Positions 24,964-34,316 of a stretch of 64,000 bases of DNA are shown one piece after another. Origin of the DNA: Pelomonas sp036401055 (GTDB lineage: Bacteria > Pseudomonadota > Gammaproteobacteria > Burkholderiales > Burkholderiaceae_C); assembly GCA_036401055.1 (NCBI GenBank), contig DASWWC010000070.1:23339-87338 (forward strand), written 5' to 3'. Every line of letters starts with the position of its first letter. Position 1 is the stretch's first letter. The translations under genes were made by a program, and so were the position numbers. The notes beneath the pieces were generated by a model that did no database searches, was not told the origin of the DNA, and worked only from the letters and a program-made list of their open reading frames with translations.

Positions 24964-26991
24964 ATGACCGATGCCCCCGCCCAGCGCGCCGCCCAGCTGC
25001 GCGATCTGCTCAACCACCATGCCCACCTGTACTACGTGCTCGATGCTCCCGAGCTGCCGGACGCCGAGTACGACAAGTTGTTCGCCGAGCTGCAGGCGCT
25101 GGAGGCCGCCCACCCCGAGCTGCTGACGCCGGACTCGCCCACGCAGCGCGTCATCGGCGCCGTGCTGGCCGGCCTGACGCCGGTGCAGCACGTCGTGCCC
25201 ATGCTGTCCATCACGACCGAGACCGACACGACCGAGGGCGGTGCCATCGCGTTCGACGCACGCGTGCGCCGTGAGCTGGGATTGACCGAGGCTGACCCGC
25301 CGGTGGAATACGCCGCCGAGCTGAAGTTCGACGGCCTGGCCATGAACCTGCGCTACGAGCATGGCGTGCTGGTGCAGGCCGCCACGCGCGGCGACGGCGA
25401 GACCGGTGAGGACGTCACGCAGAACGTGCGCACCATCGGGCAGATTCCGTTGCGCTTGAAGGGCGAGGCGCCGGCGGTGCTGGAGGTGCGCGGCGAGGTC
25501 TACATGCGCCGCGACGACTTCGAGAAGTTGAACGAGCGCCAGCGCGAGCGCGGCGAGAAAACCTTCGTCAACCCGCGCAACACGGCGGCCGGCGCGATCC
25601 GCCAACTGGACCCGGCGCTGGTGCGCCAGCGTCCGCTGTGCTTCTATGCCTACGGGCTGGGCGAGGTGCAAGGCTGGGAGATCCCCGCCACGCACGCTGA
25701 CATGTTGAATGCGCTGGCAGCCTTCGGGCTGCCGGTCAACGGCGACCGCGTGGTGGCGCAGGGCGTGGCCGGGCTCATCGAGTTCCACCGGGCCATGGCC
25801 GCCAGGCGCGATGCGCTGCCCTTCGACATCGACGGCATCGTCTACAAGGTCAACTCCCGCGAGTTGCAGGCCAAGCTCGGCTTCAAGACCCGCGAGCCGC
25901 GCTGGGCGGTGGCGCACAAGTACCCGGCGCAGGAGCAGGTGACCACGCTGCTGGCCATCGACATCCAGGTCGGCCGCACCGGCAAGCTGACGCCGGTGGC
26001 GCGCCTCGACCCGGTGTTCGTCGGCGGCACGACGGTCAGCAACGCGACGCTGCACAACCTGTTCGAGATGCGCCGCAAGGGTGTGCGCGTGGGCGACCAG
26101 GTCATCATTCGCCGCGCGGGCGACGTGATCCCGGAGGTGGTGGGCCGTGCGCCCGGCGAGAGGCCGGCCTACGTGCCCAACTTCCGCATGCCGCGTGCCT
26201 GCCCGGTCTGCAACAGCGAGGCCGCGCGCGAGCGTGGCGGCATGGACTACCGCTGCACCGGCGGCGTGTTTTGCCCGGCGCAGCGCAAGCAGGCCATGCT
26301 GCACTTCGCCGGCCGCCGCGCGATGGACATCGAAGGCCTGGGCGACAAGCTGGTCGAGCAACTGGTGGACAGCGGCATCGTGCTGAGCCTGCCGGGCCTT
26401 TACAAGCTGGGCGTCGCCAAGCTCGCCGCGCTGGACCGCATGGCCGAGAAGAGCGCGCAGAACATCGTCGACGCGCTGGAGAAGAGCAAGACGCCGACGC
26501 TGGCGCGCTTCCTGTTCTCGCTGGGCATACGCCAGGTCGGCGAGACGACGGCCAAGGATCTGGCGCGCCACTTCGGCACGCTGGACAAGCTGATGAACGC
26601 CAGCGTCGAGCAGCTGCTGGAGGTGCCCGACGTGGGCCCCATCGTCGCGGCCAGCATCCACACCTTCTTCGCGCAGCCGCACAACCGCGAGGTCGTCGAG
26701 CAACTGCTGGCGGCCGGCGTTCAGCCGAAGGAAAGCGAAGGCGAGGGCGACGACCGGCCGCGTCCGCTGCTGGGCAAGACACTGGTGCTGACCGGCACGC
26801 TGCCCACGCTGTCGCGCGACGAGGCGCAGGCGCTGATCGAGGACGCCGGCGGCAAGGTCAGCGGTTCGGTGTCCAAGAAGACCAGCTACGTCGTCGCGGG
26901 CGAGGAGGCCGGCAGCAAGCTGGAGAAGGCGCGCACGCTGGGTGTCACGGTGCTGGACGAGGACGGGCTGCGGGCCTTGTTGGCAGGCTGA
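24964..26991 (+). CDS. ligA: NAD-dependent DNA ligase LigA
   Basis: 675 residues from ATG 24964. Domain Ia (HAHLYYVLDAPELPDAEYDKL) binds NMN. The adenylated lysine is Lys121 in ELKFDGLAM. OB-fold, four-cysteine zinc finger (CPVC...C...C), helix-hairpin-helix and C-terminal BRCT (LVLTGTLPTLSRDEA, GGKVSGSVSKKTSYVV) domains follow in the usual order. It seals nicks in replication and repair. In many Burkholderiales it directly follows smc-zipA, but here about 7.2 kb of other genes separates them. Confidence 0.98.
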   Translation: MTDAPAQRAAQLRDLLNHHAHLYYVLDAPELPDAEYDKLFAELQALEAAHPELLTPDSPTQRVIGAVLAGLTPVQHVVPMLSITTETDTTEGGAIAFDARVRRELGLTEADPPVEYAAELKFDGLAMNLRYEHGVLVQAATRGDGETGEDVTQNVRTIGQIPLRLKGEAPAVLEVRGEVYMRRDDFEKLNERQRERGEKTFVNPRNTAAGAIRQLDPALVRQRPLCFYAYGLGEVQGWEIPATHADMLNALAAFGLPVNGDRVVAQGVAGLIEFHRAMAARRDALPFDIDGIVYKVNSRELQAKLGFKTREPRWAVAHKYPAQEQVTTLLAIDIQVGRTGKLTPVARLDPVFVGGTTVSNATLHNLFEMRRKGVRVGDQVIIRRAGDVIPEVVGRAPGERPAYVPNFRMPRACPVCNSEAARERGGMDYRCTGGVFCPAQRKQAMLHFAGRRAMDIEGLGDKLVEQLVDSGIVLSLPGLYKLGVAKLAALDRMAEKSAQNIVDALEKSKTPTLARFLFSLGIRQVGETTAKDLARHFGTLDKLMNASVEQLLEVPDVGPIVAASIHTFFAQPHNREVVEQLLAAGVQPKESEGEGDDRPRPLLGKTLVLTGTLPTLSRDEAQALIEDAGGKVSGSVSKKTSYVVAGEEAGSKLEKARTLGVTVLDEDGLRALLAG

Positions 26992-27886
26992 GCAGTGCCG
27001 TGCGTGCCCATTCGGGCACGGTCTCGAACAGGTGGTCGATGAGCGCTCGCGTCTTGGCCGGCATCAGCCGGCGGCTGGCGGTCAGCAGGTGCACGGGCAG
27101 GGGCTCGTAGCGCCAGTCGGGCAGCACCGGCACCAGCGTGCCGGCGGCCACGTCGGACGCCACCATGCCGAACGGGAAGCTGGCGATGCCGCCGCCCGCC
27201 CGCGCCAGTGACAGCACCAGGCCGATGGAGTTGGCCTCCAGCGGGCCGCGGAGGTCCACCTCGGCGGTCTGGCGGCCGTTCTGCAGAGTGCGGTACATGC
27301 CCTTGCCCTGGGTCAGCACGACGAAGTCGTGGTCGGCCAGGTCGGCCGGCGTCTGCGGCGCGGGCCGGGCCTGCAGGTAGACCGGGCTGGCGTACAGGCC
27401 GCGCTCCAGCAGCATGAACTGACGCGCCACCAGGTCGGGTTCGTCCACCGGGCCCATGCGGATGGCGAGGTCGTAGGGCTCGTTGAACAGGTCCACGCGG
27501 CGTGGCGTGGTGTCCACCTCCAGCTCCACCTTGGGATAGCGGCGCACGAAGCGCGCAAAGCTGTCGGCCAGCACCAGCATGGCGAACTCGGCCGGCACGG
27601 CCACGCGCACCTTGCCCTGCGGCGTGGCGTCGCGCGAGGCCAGCCAGTGGCGGGTCTCGGCGATGTCGTCGTCATGCCGGGCGGCGCGTTCGGCCAGTTG
27701 CTCGCCCAGCTCGGTCAGCGTCAGCCGGGCGGCGCCGGGCACGAACAGCCGGGCGCCCACCGCAGTCTCCAGCGCGGTCAGCCGCCGGCTCAATGTGGCC
27801 TTGGGGCAGTCCAGCTGGCGCGCGGCGGCGGACAGCGACCCGGCCCGGTGCACCTGGGCCAGCAGCAGCAGGTCGTCGACTTTCAT
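26945..27886 (-). CDS. LysR-family transcriptional regulator
   Basis: 313 residues from ATG 27886 (MKVDDLLLLAQV). The N-terminal winged helix-turn-helix (SLSAAARQLDCPKATLSRRLTALE) is typical, and a LysR substrate-binding domain follows (about 90-300). The C-terminal 47 bases overlap ligA on the opposite strand. It is divergent from the pirin-emrAB-nodT operon across an 87-base gap (27887-27973), so it probably controls that efflux operon. The inducer is unknown. Confidence 0.9.
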   Translation of the reverse strand: MKVDDLLLLAQVHRAGSLSAAARQLDCPKATLSRRLTALETAVGARLFVPGAARLTLTELGEQLAERAARHDDDIAETRHWLASRDATPQGKVRVAVPAEFAMLVLADSFARFVRRYPKVELEVDTTPRRVDLFNEPYDLAIRMGPVDEPDLVARQFMLLERGLYASPVYLQARPAPQTPADLADHDFVVLTQGKGMYRTLQNGRQTAEVDLRGPLEANSIGLVLSLARAGGGIASFPFGMVASDVAAGTLVPVLPDWRYEPLPVHLLTASRRLMPAKTRALIDHLFETVPEWARTALLSLPTRPAARPRPAP

Positions 27887-27973
27887 TTCAATCGGTCTCG
27901 TTTCGTTTCTGGAACGGTGCGTTTGAGTTTTGCATCTATCCGCCATAAATGGAACTACCTACAGTCGCCGGCC

Positions 27974-28828
27974 ATGACGTCCACGCTCCGGCTCCTGCCT
28001 TCGCACCGGCACAGCATCGGCTCCGGCTTCGAGGCCGAGAGCTGGCGCGAGCCGGCGGCGCTGCTGGATCCCTTCCTGCTGGTGGACCACTTCCGCATGC
28101 GCGAGCCGGCGTTCGCGCCGCACCCGCATGCCGGGTTCTCGGCGGTGACGTGTCTGTTCGACGATTCGGCCACCGGCATGCTCAGCCGCGACTCGCTGGG
28201 CGGCGAACACGCGATCCAGCCCGGCGGCCTGCACTGGACGCTGGCGGGCCGAGGTGTCATGCACGACGAGTTTCCCGCCGAGGCGGGCCGCGAGGCCCAC
28301 GGCCTGCAGATCTTCGTGAACCTGCCGGCCGACCAGAAGCTGCGCGCGCCCGAAGTGCTGCGGCTGGCGCCCCAGCAGATGCCGCGTCATGAAGGCGCCG
28401 GCTGGCGCTCCGTGCAGGTCTTCGGCGGCGCGGCGGACCTGGGCCTGCCGCTGCCGGTGGCGCTGTCCATCGTGGACATCGCGGCCGGCGCGCGCTTCGA
28501 CACGGCACTGGCCCCGGGCGAGCAGGGCTTGGTGCTGGTCGTGCGCGGCCGGGGCGCAGCCGGCGAGCTGCCGCTGTCGCCCGGCCATGCACTCAGCCTG
28601 ACCGACGCGGCTGCCGTCACGCTGCGGGCCGACGAGCCCTTGCGCCTGGCCTGCTTCAGCGGCCGCCCGCTGCACGAGCCGGTGGTGCGGCACGGCCCCT
28701 TCGCGATGAGCGACGAGGGCCAGGTCGTCGCCGCGCTGCAGCGCTTTCATTCCGGCGGCATGGGCCGCCTGAGTCCAAGAACGCTTCCTCCAACAACAAA
28801 CATCGTCCCCAAGGAAATCCCGTCATGA
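27974..28828 (+). CDS. Pirin-family protein
   Basis: 284 residues from ATG 27974. The pirin N-terminal cupin shows DPFLLVDHFRM, HPHAGFSAVTCLFD, GGLHWTLAGRGVMHDEFP and LQIFVNLP, including the metal-binding His and Glu positions. Some bacterial pirins are quercetinases or stress-linked regulators. The last 20 or so residues (after GGMG) read through what looks like the leader of the next gene and are probably not part of the fold. The stop overlaps the emrA start (ATGA). Transcription is divergent from a LysR gene. Confidence 0.88.
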   Translation: MTSTLRLLPSHRHSIGSGFEAESWREPAALLDPFLLVDHFRMREPAFAPHPHAGFSAVTCLFDDSATGMLSRDSLGGEHAIQPGGLHWTLAGRGVMHDEFPAEAGREAHGLQIFVNLPADQKLRAPEVLRLAPQQMPRHEGAGWRSVQVFGGAADLGLPLPVALSIVDIAAGARFDTALAPGEQGLVLVVRGRGAAGELPLSPGHALSLTDAAAVTLRADEPLRLACFSGRPLHEPVVRHGPFAMSDEGQVVAALQRFHSGGMGRLSPRTLPPTTNIVPKEIPS

Positions 28829-29907
28829 ACGCACCGCAAGACAACGCCACCGCGCCCGGCCCGAAGAAGAGCGGCCCGCCCGTGCCGCTGCTGGTCATCG
28901 GCGCGATCCTGCTGATCGGCGGCATCGGCCTGGGTGGCCGCATGTGGTGGCGCAGTCAGCACCTGGTGGAGACGGACAACGCCTTCATCGCCGGCCGCAT
29001 CCACCCGGTGTCCACCCGCGTGGCCGGCGTCGTCACCGAAATGCGCATGCAGGACAACGCGGTCGTGAAGGCCGGCGACGTGCTGCTGCGGCTGGACCCG
29101 GCCGACGCTGCCGTGCAGGTAGAGCGGCTGAAGGCGCAGATGGCGCAGGCCGATGCGGCCATTGCCACCGGTACTGCGCAGGTGGCGCAGGCCAAGGCTC
29201 AGGCGGCGGCGACCGGCTCGCAGGTGACCCAGGCAGAGGCCGTGCTGGCCCGCACCGAGCTGGAGGCCAAGCGCAGCCAGGCGCTGTTCGGCGCCGAGTT
29301 GCGCGCTACCAGCAAGCAGGAACTGGACGCCGCGCTGGCCGCCCGTGACGTGGCCCGGGCCGACCTCGCCGCCCGCAAGGCCGGCGCGAATGCCGCGAAG
29401 GAAGCCGTGGCCGCCGCCGAAAGCGCCCGCCAGTCGGCCAACGCGCAGAAGGCCGCCACGCAGGCGCTGCTGAAGGATGCGCAGAACCAGTTGGGCTATG
29501 TCGAAGTGAAGGCCGCGAGCGACGGCCGCATCGGCAAGCGCACGGTCGAGGTGGGCCAGCGCGTGCAGCCGGGCCAGCAGCTGGCCGCCATCGTCGAGCC
29601 CGAGACCTGGATCGTCGCCAACTTCAAGGAGACCCAGCTGGCCCGGATGAAGCCGGGCCAGAAGGTGCATGTGCACATCGACGCCTTCCCGGGTCAGGAC
29701 CTGGTCGCCAAGGTCGACAGCTTCGCGCCCGCGTCGGGTGCCAGCTTCGCGCTGCTGCCGCCGGACAACGCCACCGGCAACTTCACCAAGATCGTGCAGC
29801 GCGTGCCGGTGAAGCTCGTGTTCGAGCCGGACAGCCTGAAGGCGCTGGGCGAGCAGGCAGGGCGCATCGTGCCGGGCCTGTCGGTGCAGGTCGAAGTCGA
29901 ACTCTGA
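28825..29907 (+). CDS. emrA: EmrA-type membrane fusion protein (HlyD family)
   Basis: 360 residues. One membrane helix (about 15-37) anchors it in the inner membrane. The periplasmic part has the lipoyl/biotinyl half-motifs (TDNAFIAGRIHPVSTRVAGVV and VEVGQRVQPGQQLA), a long Ala/Gln-rich coiled-coil hairpin (about 95-220) and a beta-barrel with ETWIVANFKETQL. It bridges the EmrB pump and the outer-membrane channel encoded next. Translation is coupled to pirin and the next gene follows after seven bases. Confidence 0.92.
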   Translation: MNAPQDNATAPGPKKSGPPVPLLVIGAILLIGGIGLGGRMWWRSQHLVETDNAFIAGRIHPVSTRVAGVVTEMRMQDNAVVKAGDVLLRLDPADAAVQVERLKAQMAQADAAIATGTAQVAQAKAQAAATGSQVTQAEAVLARTELEAKRSQALFGAELRATSKQELDAALAARDVARADLAARKAGANAAKEAVAAAESARQSANAQKAATQALLKDAQNQLGYVEVKAASDGRIGKRTVEVGQRVQPGQQLAAIVEPETWIVANFKETQLARMKPGQKVHVHIDAFPGQDLVAKVDSFAPASGASFALLPPDNATGNFTKIVQRVPVKLVFEPDSLKALGEQAGRIVPGLSVQVEVEL

Positions 29908-29914
29908 GCCCACG

Positions 29915-31495
29915 ATGAGCCCCGTCTACATGCCGCCGCCGCCCGGCAGCAAGGTGCCGCTGCGCACCTGGGTGGCCGTGCTGGCCAGCCTGCTGGGCGC
30001 CTTCATGGCGGTGCTGGACATCGCCATCACCAATGCATCGCTGCGCGACATCCTCGGCGCGCTCTCCGCCACGCAGGAGGAGGGCTCCTGGATCTCCAGC
30101 GCCTACCTGGTGGCCGAGATCGTCGTCATCCCGCTGGCCGGCTTCCTGGCCGCGGTGTTCTCGACGCGGCTCTACCTGGTGGCCAACGTGCTGCTGTTCC
30201 TGCTGTTCAGCACGCTGTGCGGCATGGCCTGGAGCCTGGAGAGCATGATCGTGTTCCGCGCGGCCCAGGGCTTCACCGGCGGCGTGATGATCCCGATGGC
30301 GATGACGCTGGTCACGCGCAAGCTGCCGCTGAACAAGCGGCCCATCGGCCTGGCGCTGTTCGGCATGACCGCCACGTTGGCGCCCACGCTGGGGCCCACC
30401 ATCGGCGGCTACCTCACCGAGCTGTACGGCTGGCCCAGCATCTTCTACATCAACTGGGTGCCGGGCGTGCTGCTGATTCTGGGCGTGGGCTGGGGGCTGG
30501 AGAAGGAAGCCAAGCAGTTGGACCTGCTGAAGAAGGTGGACTGGCCCAGCGTCGCCGCCATGGCCATCGGCCTGGGTTCGTTGACGGCGATGCTGGAGGA
30601 GGGCAATGCCAAGGACTGGTTCCAGAGCCCCTTCATCATCACGGCCGCCGTGCTGGCCATCAGCGGCATCTACGTCTGGGCCTGGCGCGGACTGACGCGC
30701 AAGAACAGCTTCATCGACCTGCACATCTTCGGCCGGCCCAGCTTCCTGATCGCTGCCGTCATCGCGTTCACGACCGGCATGGGCCTCTACGGCTCGGCCT
30801 TCATCCTGCCGCTTTACCTGGGCCAGATCGCCAACTACACGCCCATGCAGATCGGCCTGGTCATCATGTGGATGGGCCTGCCGCAGCTGTTCATCATGCC
30901 GTTCGCGGCCAAGCTGTCCACCAAGCTGGACAACCGCGTGATGATGAGCCTGGGCCTGACGCTGTTCGCCGTCTCGTGCTTCATGAACACCCACATGAGC
31001 GCCGACACGGCCGGGCCCGAGCTGATCGCCGCGCAGGTGGTACGGGCGCTGGGCCAACCGCTCATCATGATCACGCTGACCAACTTCGCCGTGAACGGCA
31101 TCCCGCCCAGCCTGTTGCCCAGCGCGTCCGGCATGTTCAACATGATGCGCAACCTGGGCGGCTCGGTGGGCATCGCGCTGCTCGCCACGCTGCTGACCAA
31201 TCGCGAGCACCTGCACAGCGCCCGCATCGGCGAGGCGGTCACGCTGTACGACCCGGCCACGCAGGCGCGGCTGGAGGCGCTGGCCGCCAACTTCGCCGCC
31301 AAGGGCGCCGACCTCGCCAGCGCGCAGGACATGGCACTGAAGGCGCTGGACGGCGTGGTGCGCCGCGAGAGTTTCGTCATGGCCTACAACGACGCCTTCC
31401 TGATCCTGGGCCTCGCGCTGATCAGCTGCGTGGCCATCGTCTGGCTGAGCAAGAAGGTGCTGGGCGGCGCTGGCGCGGCCGAGGCCGCGCATTGA
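29915..31495 (+). CDS. emrB: EmrB-type drug efflux permease (MFS, DHA2 family)
   Basis: 526 residues with 14 predicted membrane helices. The conserved motif LDIAITNASLRDILGALSA opens helix 1, followed by WISSAYLVAEIVVIPLAG, and GFTGGVMIPMAMTLVTRKLP and GMTATLAPTLGPTIGGYL cover the antiporter motif C. It exports hydrophobic compounds using the proton gradient. Between emrA and a NodT-type channel gene, it completes a tripartite system crossing both membranes. Confidence 0.93.
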   Translation: MSPVYMPPPPGSKVPLRTWVAVLASLLGAFMAVLDIAITNASLRDILGALSATQEEGSWISSAYLVAEIVVIPLAGFLAAVFSTRLYLVANVLLFLLFSTLCGMAWSLESMIVFRAAQGFTGGVMIPMAMTLVTRKLPLNKRPIGLALFGMTATLAPTLGPTIGGYLTELYGWPSIFYINWVPGVLLILGVGWGLEKEAKQLDLLKKVDWPSVAAMAIGLGSLTAMLEEGNAKDWFQSPFIITAAVLAISGIYVWAWRGLTRKNSFIDLHIFGRPSFLIAAVIAFTTGMGLYGSAFILPLYLGQIANYTPMQIGLVIMWMGLPQLFIMPFAAKLSTKLDNRVMMSLGLTLFAVSCFMNTHMSADTAGPELIAAQVVRALGQPLIMITLTNFAVNGIPPSLLPSASGMFNMMRNLGGSVGIALLATLLTNREHLHSARIGEAVTLYDPATQARLEALAANFAAKGADLASAQDMALKALDGVVRRESFVMAYNDAFLILGLALISCVAIVWLSKKVLGGAGAAEAAH

Positions 31496-31508
31496 TATGG
31501 AGATGGAC

Positions 31509-32912
31509 ATGAAGACTCAGACTGCCCTGACGCTCATCCTGTCGGCCGCGCTTGCGGCCTGCACGACGCTGGGCCCCAACTACCAGGCACCGGCCGCCCA
31601 GGCGCCCGCGGCCTACCGCGCCGCCAGCATGGCCGGCGCCGAGCTGCAGCGCGACTGGTGGCTGATGTTCGGCGACGCGCAGCTGGATGCGCTGGAGGCG
31701 CAAGCGCTGCAGGCCAGCCCCACGCTGGCCGCCGCCGCGGCGCGTATCGAGCGGGCTCGCGCCCAGTTCGGCGCCACGCGTGCCGACACGCTGCCGCGCG
31801 TGGACGTGGGCGCCAATGCCGGCGGCCTGCGCACCTCGGCCAAGGCCACCACCACGCCGGTGCTGAACGGCCGCGCCGTCACCTTCGAGGGCGAGAGCTT
31901 CGGCCTGTCGGCCAGCATGGGCTGGGAGCTGGACCTGTGGGGTCGCGTGAAGCGCCAGCAGGAAGCCGCGCAGGCCCAGCTGGACGCGACCGGCGCCGAT
32001 GCCGCCGCCGCCCGCGTCGCGTTGACGGCGGAGGTGGCCGCGGCCTACTGGCAGTGGCGCGCGCTGGCCGACGAGGGCGTCGCGCTGCGGCGCGTGCGCG
32101 ACAGCCGCGCCCAGGCCTTCCAGGTCGCGCAGACGCGCTTCGACGCCGGCTCGTCCACCACGCAAGACCTGGAACGCGTGCGCGCCGAGCTGGCCGCCGC
32201 CGACGCCGAGCTGGCCGACCTGCCGCGCCGCCAGGCCTTGCTGCTGAACCAGATCGCCGCGCTGACCGGCCAGCCCGCCGCCGAGCTGAAGCTGCAGGCC
32301 GTATCGCCATTGGCCGCGCCGCCGTCCGTCCGCGCCGGCCTGCCGTCCGAACTGCTGCAGCGCCGGCCGGATCTGGCCCAGAGCCTGGCGCAGCTGCACG
32401 CGGCCACGGCCCAGGTCGGCATCGCCGAGGCGGCCTTCTACCCGTCCATCAAGCTGACAGGCAGCTTCGGCTATTCCAGCGAAGACCTGGGCTCGTTGAT
32501 CTCCGCGCCGGCGCGCCTCTACAACCTCGGCCCCAGCATCTCGCTGCCGATCTTCGAAGGCGGGCGCAACCAGGCCAACCTGGCCTCAGCCAAGGCCTCG
32601 GTCGACGAGTCGCTGGCGGCCTTCCGCGGCCGCATGCTGCAGGCGCTGCGCGAGGTGGACGACGCGCTGGCCGAGCTGCAGGGCCGCGCGGCGGTCGTCG
32701 ACGCCCAGAACCGCACGCTGGCCTCCAGCAGCCAGGCGCTGAAGGTGGCACGCAGCCGCTACGACCAGGGCGCCGTCAGCTACCTGGACGTGACCGAGGC
32801 CGAGCGCACACCGCTGGCCACCGAGCGCGCGCTGGCGCAGCTGCGCGGTGCGCAATGGGCCGCGACGGCGCAGCTGGTACGGGCGCTGGGCGGCGGCTGG
32901 AGCGGCAGCTGA
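31509..32912 (+). CDS. NodT-family outer-membrane efflux lipoprotein
   Basis: 467 residues from ATG 31509, preceded by GGAGATGG; an in-frame ATG four codons earlier is less well placed. The signal peptide ends in the lipobox LAAC (Cys18). Two outer-membrane efflux protein repeats follow, with LGPNYQAP, WELDLWGRVKRQQEAA, RPDLAQSLAQL, AFYPSIKLTGSFGY and the C-terminal QGAVSYLDVTEAER. The trimer forms the TolC-like exit duct for EmrAB. It is convergent with the small membrane protein gene four bases away. Confidence 0.92.
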   Translation: MKTQTALTLILSAALAACTTLGPNYQAPAAQAPAAYRAASMAGAELQRDWWLMFGDAQLDALEAQALQASPTLAAAAARIERARAQFGATRADTLPRVDVGANAGGLRTSAKATTTPVLNGRAVTFEGESFGLSASMGWELDLWGRVKRQQEAAQAQLDATGADAAAARVALTAEVAAAYWQWRALADEGVALRRVRDSRAQAFQVAQTRFDAGSSTTQDLERVRAELAAADAELADLPRRQALLLNQIAALTGQPAAELKLQAVSPLAAPPSVRAGLPSELLQRRPDLAQSLAQLHAATAQVGIAEAAFYPSIKLTGSFGYSSEDLGSLISAPARLYNLGPSISLPIFEGGRNQANLASAKASVDESLAAFRGRMLQALREVDDALAELQGRAAVVDAQNRTLASSSQALKVARSRYDQGAVSYLDVTEAERTPLATERALAQLRGAQWAATAQLVRALGGGWSGS

Positions 32913-32916
32913 GGCG

Positions 32917-33102
32917 TCAGCGCTTCAGCCAGCCCCACCAGGCGCAGGCAGCCACCGGCAGTGCCAGCAGCACGTTGCCCAGCAGGTCGCCAAAGCCGCC
33001 GTCGCTGAACAAACCGACGACCAGGCCCACGGCACTGATGACGCCGAAGGCGATGGGCAAGGTCCACATGCCGCTCTTGCGGCCGTTGTCGACGGCGCTC
33101 AT
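32917..33102 (-). CDS. Small membrane protein coupled to PepSY protein
   Basis: 61 residues from ATG 33102, overlapping the PepSY stop codon (ATGA). It has two hydrophobic segments (about 13-31 and 38-57) joined by the loop FSDGGFGDLL, and ends WWGWLKR. I do not recognise a named family. Small multi-span proteins often accompany PepSY proteins in iron-uptake operons, so an auxiliary role there is likely. The coupled start and uninterrupted frame support it as real. Confidence 0.7.
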   Translation of the reverse strand: MSAVDNGRKSGMWTLPIAFGVISAVGLVVGLFSDGGFGDLLGNVLLALPVAACAWWGWLKR

Positions 33103-34256
33103 CGTGCGGCCTCGCTGACCAGCGCAGGTTCGAGCGCGTCGTCGGCAACGGCCTGCGGCGCCGGCTGCCCCTTGCGCAGCCACAGGTACAGCCCGCTGCC
33201 CAGCACGATGATGGACGCGATGTCCAGCAGCGCCCAGATGATCTGCATCGGCATGCCGCCGTAGTCGCCGAAGTGCAGCGGCTGCGACACCAGCAGCGCC
33301 GTCAGATACCAGGGCAGCTGCGGTGCGGCCGTGACTCGGGCGGTCTTGGCGTCCACCAGCACCGGCTGCAGCAGCCGCGACGTGAGCGGCTCGTTGCCGC
33401 GCAGGAAGAAGGTGTGGTGGTGCGGGCTGGAGAAGGCCGTGCCGGGGAATGCGATGAAGGACAGCTTGGTGCCCGGCGCCTCGCGCTGCGCCACCTCCAG
33501 CGACTGCTGCACCGAGGCGCGCTGCGCTGCCGGCACGACCGGCTGGCCCTGGTAGGGCTGCAGCAGCGCGCTGAGCTGGTCGTGCTGCCAGTACTTGATC
33601 AGCAGGTCGGCCCAGGTGTTGATCATGCCGGTGGCGCCGACGACGAACAGCCAGGTCAGCGTGACGATGCCCAGCAGGTTGTGCAGGTCCAGCCACTGGG
33701 TGCGCGTCTTCTGCTGGCGGCGCACGGTGCCGAACTCCAGCTTGCGCATGAAGGGCGCGTACAGGACCACGCCGCTGACGATGGCAACCAGCAGCAGCAG
33801 CCCCATCAGGCCCAGGAACAGCTTTCCGGCAAGGCCCGCGAACAGGTCCACGTGCAGCTTGAACATGACGTACATGAAGCCCTGGTCGAAGCGAGGCTGG
33901 GCCAGCACCTCGCCGGTGCGGGCGTCCACGGCCACGGAGCGGAAGTCGTCGGTCGGGTCGGGCGTGGGTGTCAGCGTGACGAACCACAGGTCGTCGCTGT
34001 CCTCGGCCTTGGACGCGTACTGAACGATGCGGTCGGGGTGCTGCGCACGCGCCACCTCCAGCACGCGGTCCAGGCTGGCGCGCGGCGTGTCGGCGGGCAT
34101 GGGCGGTGCTTCCACCTCGGTACCCAGCAAGTGGCCGATCTCGTGGTGGAAGATCAGCGGCAGGCCGGTCAGGCACAGCAGCAGCATGAAGACGGTGCAG
34201 ACCAGGCTGCTCCATTTGTGCACCCAGGCCCATTGCTTGATCGTGCGGCTCTTCAT
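33099..34256 (-). CDS. PepSY-associated TM helix protein (iron-regulated type)
   Basis: 385 residues. The N-terminal helix with WVHKWSSLVCTVFMLLLCLTG is the PepSY_TM hallmark. Periplasmic segments (FRSVAVDARTGEVLA) alternate with further helices at about 140-165, 190-215 and 350-370, and HVDLFAGLAGKLFLGLMG and LDLHNLLGIVTL are typical. Homologs are found with siderophore receptors and some are flavin or heme-linked ferric reductases; the function here is inferred from that. A perfect inverted repeat with a TATAAT box lies immediately upstream (34265-34311), in accord with Fur control. Confidence 0.88.
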   Translation of the reverse strand: MKSRTIKQWAWVHKWSSLVCTVFMLLLCLTGLPLIFHHEIGHLLGTEVEAPPMPADTPRASLDRVLEVARAQHPDRIVQYASKAEDSDDLWFVTLTPTPDPTDDFRSVAVDARTGEVLAQPRFDQGFMYVMFKLHVDLFAGLAGKLFLGLMGLLLLVAIVSGVVLYAPFMRKLEFGTVRRQQKTRTQWLDLHNLLGIVTLTWLFVVGATGMINTWADLLIKYWQHDQLSALLQPYQGQPVVPAAQRASVQQSLEVAQREAPGTKLSFIAFPGTAFSSPHHHTFFLRGNEPLTSRLLQPVLVDAKTARVTAAPQLPWYLTALLVSQPLHFGDYGGMPMQIIWALLDIASIIVLGSGLYLWLRKGQPAPQAVADDALEPALVSEAAR

Positions 34257-34264
34257 GAGGATGT

Positions 34265-34311
34265 GGAGATGTTTTGCAAATGCGAATTATACGCATTTGC
34301 AAAACATCTCC
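34265..34311 (-). promoter_or_regulatory. Fur-like operator overlapping a promoter (20-base perfect inverted repeat)
   Basis: The arm GGAGATGTTTTGCAAATGCG at 34265-34284 is repeated exactly as its reverse complement at 34292-34311 around a 7-base spacer. Read on the minus strand, the spacer gives TATAAT (34286-34291), a consensus -10, and TTGGAG lies 17 bases upstream as a possible -35. The core ATGCGAAT-TA-TACGCAT resembles betaproteobacterial Fur boxes. It precedes the PepSY gene by eight bases and follows the waaA stop by five, so it could also form a hairpin at the end of waaA mRNA. Confidence 0.75.
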
Positions 34312-34316
34312 AATAC

